64,000 nucleotides of DNA. It comes from Spisula solida (taxonomy: Eukaryota > Mollusca > Bivalvia > Venerida > Mactridae). Of the stretch, positions 12,901 to 24,900 are shown one piece after another. The position numbers were made by a program, and so were the translations under genes. How positions within the stretch are numbered: position 1 is the first letter of the stretch; every line of letters begins with the position of its first letter. Location: the NCBI GenBank assembly GCA_947247005.1, contig OX365949.1:21457130-21521129 (forward strand). The letters run 5' to 3'. Below the pieces are notes generated by a model. That model was given only the letters and a program-made list of their open reading frames with translations, did not search any database and had not been told where the DNA came from.

Positions 12901-15900
12901 AGACTAAGGGTATTCAGTAGCACAATGGTCTAAACATAAGTACATTTTGTATTTACAGTCCCTCAATATTACTCATAATTATTTCATATCTAAGGGAAAT
13001 CTTACAAAGATTCTATGTGGGTGTTACGGAAATTCTTCTAATGATTTGTATATTAGATGTATAAGATAAAGCATAGCAACACACAACAATGAGTGACAGT
13101 TATGTTAGCAACATGTCATATAGAAACGTATACAAGTATCTATGGTAACAGGGGAATAGACGCAATGATTGACACACTCTCTCTTTCTCTCAACATTTCT
13201 AGGTCATCTTACTCAACGTCTTACTCAACGAAGCATTTGAAAATCAGCAGCTTGTTACATACTGATTCCTTGATCGTTGGAAGTCGTTAAATATCTTAAC
13301 ATCTTATTTGTGATATGTGCTCTTTTTTTACAGGAAGGTTTTTGCATGGCGTAGATTTCTTTCAGGCAACTTGGCATTATTACAGCATTTTTGTCCTATG
13401 TATTAAAGCAACTGTCTCATATGTTTTTGTCCTAGTATTGAAGAAACTAAAGTGTCTCATATTTATGTTTGTGTCCTAGTATTTAAGCAACTGTCTTGTA
13501 TATTTTATCACTCTGTATCAACAAAATTTATAAATTAAGCTGTTTTATGAAGCTACAAATTAAAATATTTAAAGGTTCTGTCTCACATTTTGGCATTTTG
13601 CAAAAATAAAAGATAGGACGTCATACCAAATTTTTAGCTCCATCTGTGATGCAGCAGCTTTAAAGGTTTGTAAGTAAGACATATACAGTGCCCACCAAAA
13701 ATGAGTATACAGTAAATAATTGTTGCAAAATTAAACTTGGTTAAATTGTTCAATATCTGTTTATCAGACGGTCACAATTTTACTAGTTTCTGACACTACA
13801 GTTACTAAATGAGTCAAAATAGAGATAGAAATAAAGATGAAGATGTTCGGAACTAAAATAACCATGTGATCAAAAAGGCTGAATTTCCGTCTATTTGTGA
13901 CAAATTACCATTCAAGAGGGACAAAGAAACTTTAGATTTTGCACCTAGAGTACCAATTAATGTATGGCCTTTCCAAATATTTAATAAACAAAAATATTCC
14001 TTTTCTTCAAATATATTGTTGCTTCACTATTCTGCAACTAGCATTATTACAGGCAAGTAAGTAGGCAAATAACATCTGTTTACTTACTTTTGGTGGGCAG
14101 TGTATTTCAAATTCAATAAAAAATTGGGATAAGATAATAACAGACAGTTGCTGATTAGTTTTATATAGAATGGTTAGTTCAGACATTTAATATAAGACTT
14201 GTATTTGTTTTCAGTTATAGTTTACTACCCACCTTACCAAGGTATTGTCTACTGTATTATATGTCCTGTACTCTTTGTATACGTGAAACAGGAACAAGAC
14301 TTTGATCAGCTTGATTGTAACAATGCTGTATTTATAGAATCATAGTATGCATCCACACATATCTTGCCTGCATTATGGGCTGGGTGCATGCCAGGTGCTA
14401 GCCAGACCAAAAGTAGCTAGGGCAAATATATATGCCCCCTCTCCTAAATATTTGGTAGGGGCATAAAAACTGAGAGAAAGGTATCATAATTCCGGTTTTT
14501 AAAATATTTCAAAATGCAAATGTGCATGCTTACCAAGTTAAAAGTGGCATCTAAGTAAAATTAGATAACTGCTGAAAAGTATTTTATGATAAGAGTTTGG
14601 CCACTGGCTGCATAATATGATTTAAGATCAGACAAAGATTGGAGGGTATGCCTGTTCCACAGGATTGTATGGAAGAGGGCAACCAACTTGGAGAAACATG
14701 TCTTAGCTGGGCCACTATCAAGGCAAAGGAGTTTCATTAATTGCATGACCAATATATGTAGAGTAATAATTTTTTACCTATTTGATAATGCACACCTTTG
14801 AACCATTTCCTGCTCATTGCATGGCTGCTCATCGGGTAACCATTATAATAAAGCTGGTGTGGTAACTTAATGAATAGAAAGGGATAACATTGTTACTTGC
14901 ACAGAGTTTAATGAACATGACTCTGGATTCAGATGTCTTCCAAGAAGTGCTGGCAATAGATTGCATGACATCCAATTATCAGCATTGCATTTAACATTGC
15001 ATACTTTCATACTCGTTTACAAAGAGTACCGGTAATCTAATTTTTGCAAAACAGACTGGTTCTAATTTTTTGCCAAATAGACTGGTTCTGTTTTTTTGCC
15101 GAAAGCGACTGGTTCTAACTTTTTTGTTAAAAAAGGACTGGTTCTAATTTTTGCCAAGACTGGTACTGCTTTTTTGCCAAACTGAATGGTTCTAATTTGT
15201 TTGCAAAAAATGACTGGTTCTAAATCTGTCATATTGGTTTCAGTGCTTTCAGTAAATAACTACATGAATATCGTGGCTTATCATCCCAGACTGGTTCATG
15301 TTGCATGTATACAAATAGTGAGCTTTGACAGAAAGATACCGGGCACCCGGGTTATAACGTTATATCTAAGCTGATGATCATTGTCTAGTTTTTCCTGCGG
15401 TAGTTATATTAATCAGTGAAATATTTGGTTATTAGATCAAGGTTGGCTGTCAGTTCCACATGTTGTCAATATTCAGTCTCCAAAAGTGACATCACAACAC
15501 TGATTTCAGTCATATATTTGGGAAGTAGTGGTCTAAAGGTAGGATGAACATTTGAAACCGCTCCATGTTCAATCCCTGTCTGTGTTCCTGCTGTATAAAT
15601 TTAGTCAACCCAAATTTAACCCAGGTGAATGATTTGGTACATGAGAGGATCATTAGGCAATGCACCTAGGCTGCCATCCGTGCTGAGTGTTACAGGCAAC
15701 ATGTGACCTATAATCATCGTGGGGTAAGTTTATAGTCAGCTGAACGGACGGTGTCATGTCTATAAATAGTCCTTCAGTTTGTACTTTTATGTTATATTTT
15801 ATTTTGTTGATTCGAGGCAAATTCTTTCAATGAAAAACAATGTTGTGATGTCACTTAAGGAAATCTGTATGTTGAAGGCATAATGCTCTGCCATATACAA

Positions 15901-18900
15901 TTTACATTATACAGAATGATTTCTGGTATATTTTGGTATGTAGATGAGCTTTATGAATAGAGCTAGACTGATGTTGGTTGTATTTTATTCCAGTTTTCAT
16001 GCTAGATATTTAGATATGATAGTATTATTTGTGCAAATCATAATTGGATTCCATGATATGAATACAAATTTTGTGTTCGATTTCTAACACCCTCTTTAGT
16101 ATATTCACTTGTGTTATGTCTGACTAGAGTTTGGAGATAAAACAAATTTTGTTGTCTATGTAAGTTCCTTTCCTAGTGCTCATGACCTGGCACAGGAGTA
16201 TGAAAGGTATGTTTGGTCTGTTTTCCCAAGTTTTATTTCACCATGACCAAAATTCTGCCTGTGTTGGAAATTACAAGTTGTATATAGTCCCATACGTACC
16301 CGCTGCACCAATGAGGGGAACATTCAGGTACTTTATCAGAGGAGTAACTACCTATCACAGGTGGAGTCATCTGGTTTAATGATCAATAATCGCAATAATA
16401 ATGGGTTACGAATAGAAGTAAGCTTGTCCAATTAACACAGGTCCAAATATATTTAAAAAATGTCATTTTCTACAATTTAAGTTCACTGCATGGTACTTGA
16501 TATATTTCTAGAATTTTCAAGGTGTCTTAAAAAAGTCATTCTTGTTGCATTTTGCAGCCACTTGTTTGTCAGTGAGAATGACTTATTTATAGATACTAAA
16601 TGGTTTTAGATTAGATTGCCATATGCCTTGCATACAGTTGATTTTGCTAGTTTAGATATTTTAGTTGTTTGCCTAGATCAGCCATACTGACAACAATTGG
16701 TTCTGTTTTAACTGGTGCAGTACAACCTCTGTCAAGCAACATCTTTAAAGGGAGCTGCAAATATTGACCATAATTTGGACGTTGGTCCACTACCTAGGTT
16801 AAATTTTTAATTAATATCAGCTAAGAGAAGTTTTGCTGGTGTTGTTATAGAGAGGTTGTACTGTATTTGAAATCATAGTAATTCTTACAATAAAGTGATA
16901 CTGTAATACACAGTGTATCAATATTTAAATAATTGGAGACAAATTTGAAATTCCAGAAGTTGTATTGAGAATTAATTATGTATAGCTAATTGTATGATTA
17001 CAAGTACTTTTGGACTCTTTTACCCATATGCCTTTACCTGTATCTGTCAGATTGTTTTAAGCCATTAAATAAAACAGAATCAATTGTTCCATAACTATGT
17101 TGCTTATATAAGGCAACAAAGGTCTTTTTTTATCATTTTCATTAGAATTTGAGAATGATGTATGTTTCAGCCATTAGTATATATTTAGATGCAGGAAAAC
17201 AGATATTTTCTATATTTGGAATTGTCGTAAATACTTTACAGGTCTGCTAGCTCTTCATTGAAACCGTCATTAATTCCGCCCAGGTATAGATAAACGATCA
17301 CGTAAAACTGTACTCTTTCCATTTCGGTCTCAAATTTAGAATAAAATTTTTATGAACTTGTTATTGCAAATTCAGTACCATTTCTCAGTCAATCTACTAC
17401 AATTTGTATTGCATTTTTTTTATATTTGATTTGACGAAATGCAATTCTAAAACATATTGCCTTGATAATTTGAAAAGAAAAAAACAACAACAATTATTTG
17501 AAATATCTAGAAAACATTTTTACTCTCTGTTACCATTTCTAAATCTCAAAATAAGTATTCTCCAAATAAAATATCTAAAAGGCTTATAAACCTAGATTGA
17601 TAGGGTTTTTTACTTTTGACAATATTTTGTCATGGCAGGAATATGTCACAAACTCGTAACTACCATTCGCTGATATAGCAAACGAAGGACAAAATAATTG
17701 ATGTAAAATTAGCAATATTTGCGGAGGATTCATTCTCACATATTTATTAACCACATCAAATCCCTTCCAAAAAATTTATAAAAATGTAACAGTGAGTTTC
17801 TCTTCCAATGTTCTTTCAAAGATTTGCAATTTAGTTTCGTACAAAAATGAATGTTTAGTGTATTTTATGGGGCAGCACATTTTTACTTGATCGAATCAGT
17901 TTTTTCTGACATTTCATCTCATATTTAGTCTTGCTTTGTATGTTGTGCCTTTATATATCAGTATGATTGTGCCTCCTGTAAGAGTATCAGTAAGTCAAAC
18001 CATTGTATCTTACCGACCTTGATTACCATTAAAACACCTTCATGATTAAAGGTGTTTGCCACAGTCTCTTAATATATGTATGTGAAAGGGAGAAAAATAC
18101 TGATAATAGAATTTGTTCAAACTACGCATATGACCACAGTATCATGTTAGAAATAGAAAAAGTGCAAAAGTTATCACAGGTCACTTCAAGAGTTATTATT
18201 GTTATATATTCTTATTCAAGGGCAGATAACTATAGAAACTACTGTTTTTATCCAAATCAAGGATAGATAACTCCTTACCAAGCACAGTGACTATTGGTTC
18301 TTTTTGTATTTTTTCTGTTCTAATATGATAAACTGTCTATATACAAAGTTTGAACAAACACTATTATTGAGAATCCCCCACCTCACAAGTAACTGCACCG
18401 TGAAAGCCCTTAAATTAAGAATAACTACTCTGAACTTAGTATTAGTAACAGTCTTTAGATTTGAAAGATCTCTTTTCGTATTCCTTGTTTTCTCAGATTC
18501 TGTATAATGTTATACAGTAGTTAGATTATAATTTTCTTGATTCAACTGTAACCTTGCCTTACCCCCATATTCATCCATCCCCAAACCTCAGGTCAGGATG
18601 CATTGGTTTGACTTGTAAGAATATTATAGTTGTAAAATAATACCCCACAAGACTAGGTTTGTACACAGGACTGGTATACTGTAGTCATAACAAACATAAA
18701 CATTTCTAATGATTGTTGTAGATTTTCATAAAACTTTCCACCAGAAAAATCTTGTTTGATTACCAATAGGAGAGATCATGTTTGTATACATTGGGATTAG
18801 TACCACCAGCTAGCTATTGGTGAATGGCAGGTTTTTATTGTTCATTCATCCAATAGATTGCTGGTGGGCATTTTGCATATGAATACGGTGATCTCTCCTA

Positions 18901-21900
18901 TATAGTGTGTGACCTTTACAGTATTTGCAATCTCATTCAAGATGGCCGACTGGCTGCCATCTTGAACTTTCTCACATCAGAGTATGACAAGGTGGTATTG
19001 CAGGGTATTATTAACCTTCAGTAATAGTTTAGTTCATGTTAATACATTTTAGATAGTCAAGTAATACATGAACTTCTGATATGTGTATAGACCCATATAT
19101 GTATATATACCTAAGTTCCATTTTAAAATGTTAACTGGAATCGTTTATTGGATAATGCATGATAACCAACGCAAATGTTTGTAATATAAATATTTTTTAT
19201 AAAAAAATGTACAATCAATTCATTTCATTGATTTCATCATTAATTTATAAAAAAAAATTCCTTAAGGCATGATGCATGATCATGTAATACATACTCGTAC
19301 CCTTAAGTTTCCCCATTTATCCTCCATTGAATGACTGAATGACATTTTCTACTATACATTGAGTACACCTGATGTTTTGAGAAATTCAGAGTTACAGCCC
19401 ATTTGATGGCAGTCCAAATCAGGGGCCTGTTGCGCCAAAGCAATAAAATTAAAAATAATCTCTGAAACACTTTAAAAATGTTTTTGCATGCATTACTTCC
19501 AGTTAGACATAGGAGTGAAAATAATTTTTTTCGAAACATTTAATAATTTTTCATTTGCAATGTACATAATTATACAATTAATTTTAGAACCAAGAATCGT
19601 TATGCAGTATTATAATCAATGATAAATTATTACTGTGTAATGTAAACTTTCGTAAAGTATACCTTGTCAACATGTATATTGGTGTTTCATTGCTACTTTG
19701 AAAGTTTTAAATTTGTCTGTTTTGACTTTGTCTTTGTGTGAATAATGATTATAAATAGCCGTGCTGTAGTAATGGAATGTTGTTATCAAAGTTTGTACTT
19801 GTTCATTGGTGTTTTACATAATCTTAAAATATGGGATGGCAATTCTTAACATTAACTTGCAATGTTTTTTTGTGGTTTGTTTGTTAATTGGGGATTTAGT
19901 GTGTAGTGCATGTTTTTGAATTTTGTATTTTTCTACTGCATTTGTGTACTTATACTATCATATTGTGCATGTATGTTTTTAGATGTTTCAAACTTTTATT
20001 AGATTCTTTGTATAATGGACTGTTTTGTCTGCAGCGTGATTCTCAACTTCCATTTTTGTGTAACACAATTTAGGATGAATCATTTAGACATATAGTAAAT
20101 AATTGCTTATAGAGGGTTTAGAGCAAAACTGTCATAAGAAATCAGTAACTATGGTTTTACCACCCAAGCTCATTATGGTTATGCCCCCAATCTTTGATGA
20201 GGGTGTATATTGCTTTGTTCATGTCGGTTGGTCGGTCTGTAGACCAAATGGTTTCCGTTCATGTACTCAAGAACGCTTTTCCCTAGGATTCTCAAACTTT
20301 ACATTGAGGTTGGTCATCAACAGTAGATATCCCCCTTTTGAGGTCAGTAGGTCAAAGGTCAAAGTCTGTGTGACCTTTACCATTCCTGACTATTGGGCTG
20401 CCACAGAGGCATACATGTTTAACAAACATCTCATGGTTTCATTGAAGTTTTAAGGTTCTGCAGAATGATAAACTTTCATGTTGTATCAGAAATAGATTTT
20501 CAATTTTGGTGTAAAATGTCTGATGTGGCCATGAGCTTTTTAGCCTAAAAGCTATAAAAGTGCCTTCCTATTATTTATACTATACATCCCTAATAAATAA
20601 ATTCATTCAATCAAATACTTATTATCCATACATCAGGGGTGTCAAAACAGCCAAATTAAAAATCCTGAAAATCAAATGCGCTGACCATTTTTGCCAAACA
20701 AGAGGCCTTCATGTCACTTCAACCACATTGTTTCCATATTTAACTAAGTTTGTATTGAATAAAAATCCTTCAGAGCAGATTATATTTACTATAACTTTGC
20801 CAATTTTTGAGATATTTTCATCAAACAATTTCTATTTTGGTTAGAAATCATAGTTCTTTCAGGATAGATAAATCCGGAATAATCAAGAATATTGACACCC
20901 CTGATACATGCAGTAGAGCCGAATAGTTTTTTGCCAAAACACCACAGAAACTGTTAGTCCTGTACAGTACATATCACTCCTCATATTTATACTTATACTA
21001 GTATAAGTTATCATCATAATTCATAATTTTAATCAAGCTTTTAATAATTATTTCTACGCAATTTTTAAATTTCAGTCAAATTCTTCATCAAGTGTATGTC
21101 TAGAAATGTACCATGTACCTATATTTTGCTCATTGTTTCTCGTAACTATTTGGTAATTGTGTTATTCAATCAAATGTTATCTTGATTTCAGCGCTTCGAT
21201 ACGAAGGACGAGTATGCGTGGAGAAAAGCGCCCTCTATTTAAGAAGGAAGCCAAGGAAGAGGCGTTACATCCGTTTGGTGTTAGCTTCAATAATGATGAG
21301 GATGATATGGGAGACTTTATGGTAAATAGTTTACATCTTTAGTCCACAGATTATATCATACTTAAATGTTGAAGAAAAACATTGATGTAAAGTATCATTG
21401 GATGCCTTTGAGAAAATAAAAATTATAAAATGGATCACAATTTTGTATAGAAATTTTAAATATCGAGGACTTTATGGTAATAGTTTACATTTATAGTCCA
21501 TGGATTGGATATTATGGACAAACATGATTTAACTGACATTCTGTGAATATATTTGTGCTTGTCCTTCGTACCATCGGGCATATTATTTTAATACATTTTC
21601 AGTACAGCCATCTGTGTAAACACAAAAAATTGCTGCCGATGATTAATGAGTAATTTAGGATGTCAATACTGAATTGTCCAAGAAAAGCATTGATGTAAAA
21701 TATCCATGGGCTCCTGTTAGAAAAACAGATCACAATTTGATATAGAATGTGTATGTAAAGTAGATACAATGCAATATGATTACTACAATTACAACATCAT
21801 TTATTTGAACTAATTTCTACACATTAACCCGCATTTTGCCATGTTAAATGTGTACATAGTATCATTAAGACCAGGGCCCGGAATTACAACCAATACTCAG

Positions 21901-24900
21901 CACTCAAATATTGAAAATCACTCTTTTGAGGTTCACAAGGACATTTTTTGAGATCAAAAAGTTGTAATAATGTAAAATTGGTAGTTGTAATAATGTAAAC
22001 TTGGTACTAAATATTATTTTTGGCTCACTTCCTAGTGTAATTTAGTATATTTGTAAGCTATAATCATAATTTATCAGCCTGAGTGCTAAGTGTTGCACTC
22101 AGATTCAATAATTACATCTAAACCTCATAAATAGTACATAATAGCAAAGAAAATGTATTAAATGTTATTTTCAATACTTTAACAATTTTATATAATTTCC
22201 TCATCTAGATTTGCAATCTAGGATAAATAATAGCTCATTTTATCACATTTTCAATATTTGAGTGCTGAGTGTAAGATTAGTATTGGTTGTAATTCCGTCC
22301 CTGGAGGATATTAGGAAGTGACCTACAATCACTGACGTCAATATTGTACTGTGATGTACACTTTGTAACATTGCTTGAGGTTATTCCGTATGTATCATCA
22401 TGACAAAATTTAAAAACACATAACATAGAGAACACCTCTCGGAATATTCTGACGCGAGTATTGCCGGAGAACTGATTACGGTGTGAAGTACTAGTCTGAC
22501 TTTATTGAACTAGTATATCATTCTCAAGTATGCTCGAGTAAATGTCATTGTCCTGACTACGTTGTTGATATTGTTGGCGGCCGCAGCCTTTCAAAAAGTG
22601 TGGAAATGGCTTTCAGTTTGACTCTAGTCTGAAGAGATGTCTGTCTGTAAAGACTTCTCTCAGTTTGTATATGTCTGTCCATAAAGACTACTGTCTGACA
22701 ATCTGAGATAAACAAACAAAATACAAAAAATACATTTGGTCTTAATCAGGTTAAAAATCTGTCAGTATAAATCAAAATTTGCCTGATTTGGTTTGACAGT
22801 TTTGTAAATTTGCCTGACATGTCTGTTGGTTTGACAGTTTTGTAAATTTGCCTGACATGTCTGTTGGTTTGGCAGTTTTGTAAATTTTCCTGACATGTCT
22901 GTTGGTTTGACAGTTTTGTAAATTTGCCTGACATGTCTGTTGGTTTGACAGTTTTGTAAATTTGCCTGACATGTCTGTTGGTTTGACAGTTTTGTAAATT
23001 TGCCTGACATGTCTGTTGGTTTGACAGTTTTGTAAATTTGCCTTACATGTCTGTTGGTTTGACAGTTTTGTAAATTTGCCTTACATGTCTGTTGGTTTGA
23101 CAGTTTTGTAAATTTGCCTGACATGTCTATTGGTTTGACAGTTTTGTATACTGACTGTGACATGTCCATTGGATCAGCAGCTTTTGGTAAGTCTGATTGT
23201 GTCAGTATAGGTCCAGTTCCGTTGGTTCAAATTAATAATTGATCAGATTGATATGTAACTGCTGATGTATGTTAGGAATGCTGTAGTTAATATGCTTCCA
23301 CTGCAAAAGGTCTCAAATTCGATTGCAAACAGCTAAATACCCAAGTTTAATAAATTGTACTTGTATAACTCCCTTGATTGTCACAGGGGGGCTGCTTTGT
23401 AAAGGTTATACTGTATATGTAAGATGGTGAACTATAAAGCTGAACCTTCCAGTAGAAATTAGCACCGTGGGTTCGATCCCTACTCAAGACGGTCAAAAAA
23501 AGAAATGCTTTTCAGTGTTTCCCACCTTACATAACTAAAATTACTAACAGTCTTTGGACGAGACGTTAAGTGAGGTCCCGTGTATGATGCTTTACATCGG
23601 CATGTAAAAGAACCAGGAATGCTTCTGGAACTGGGGCATCTTCTGTATCATGCACTATCCACCAAACACTAAAGTAACTAGCCTCTTCTTGGGGCCTTGC
23701 CCATATGGATTTCTGGTGGCGAGGATTAATAAAAGCAAATAAACCAAAAGACATCAGCACTGTTATATCTTCCTGTGGCAGGCAGTGTGATATTAAACTT
23801 CTAAGATACTGTGAGCATTTTCAGTGAACAATTTCACCAAAGCAATATCTCCTTTAATAGGCTTGAAGAATGATTTGTTTGTCAGCAATGGGATGTGATA
23901 TTTGACAGTACAGTGGTTATTTGTCCTGACAAGTTTTCCCCAGGTCTGGTAGCAAGCTACTTAATAACCTCACTTATTCCATGTGCAGCTCACAAACTGC
24001 CACACATTACATCAAGGCTATGGGAAATTACTTACAATCAGTTATTTACTTGTCAAGGAATATCAACAGTTTCCATGAGAAGTAATTACTAATAAAATCT
24101 CAACAGATTTGAGCTAATTAACTGCCAGGCGATGATGTTACATAACTGTATTTCAGGATATCTTTCATAGAATTTAATACATTTAGGCCATGTCATTACT
24201 AAGAATTCAGAAGTCATAAGTAATATAAACCTATAATTTTTTGAAAGGAAATAAAAATGCTTCAGTTCTGTCGAAAAAATTGTTTTTCTTTAAAATAAAC
24301 TGCGATATGGTTCATGGACTGTTCTTTGCATTAAAATATCATTAACATATAAGTTATTCACATTTGAACAGACAGCAGTCAATTAGTGACTTTTTATACA
24401 GTACAGACCCCTTTCCCTGCCATAGAGATGGGTAAACCTGTTCATTTGACACACTATGTTGTGACTGAAAATCTACCAGGTCATTGAGTTGAGTATATGT
24501 ATATACCAGCAACTGTATGGCAAATATGTCGAACAATATGTGGCAGTGAAAGGGTTAAACTGAGCCAGTTTGACAGTTGAATGACCTCAAAGTGCCGGTC
24601 AGCCACCTTAAACTTGTTTGTTAATCACATTAAAGCTGCCTGTAGTCCACTGCCTTTTACCTGTCAACTGCCTTAAAGATGCCTGACAACCACCATAAAG
24701 TTGCTTATCAATAATCTCAAGTTGTCAACAACATCAAGTTGTCTGTCAAACACCTTAAAGTTGCCTGAAAATGACTTCATTGTTACCTGTTAATAACCTA
24801 AAAGTTGCCTGTCAATGACGTTGAAATTGCCAGTAAACAACTATCCTGTCAATGACGTTGAAATTGCCAGTAAACAACTTGCCTGTCAATGACCTTGAAA

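Larger units (their letters stand above)
7297..21191. other. 13.9-kb PPP1R16 intron
   Basis: No exon is supported. It holds the small elements and hairpins listed separately (8277, 9120, 9665, 10820, 11053, 12240, 12792, 13686, 15040, 16718, 18777, 20171 and 20634). The remaining segments are A+T-rich and featureless to my reading. Confidence 0.6.

Noticed and set aside
20103..20453. 116-codon open frame
   Set aside because: It lies within a dispersed repeat also present inverted at 46261-46672, where the frame is broken.
21462..21490. Second copy of the exon end GACTTTATGGTAA as an alternative donor
   Set aside because: It is a small duplication in the intron; the upstream sequence is not coding and has stops in frame.
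22762..23169. 135-codon repetitive protein on the minus strand
   Set aside because: It is a read-through of the 38-bp minisatellite in a cycling frame; the other two minus frames are also open.
22780..23175. CRISPR-like regular array
   Set aside because: The units are contiguous near-identical repeats with no variable spacers, in a eukaryotic intron.
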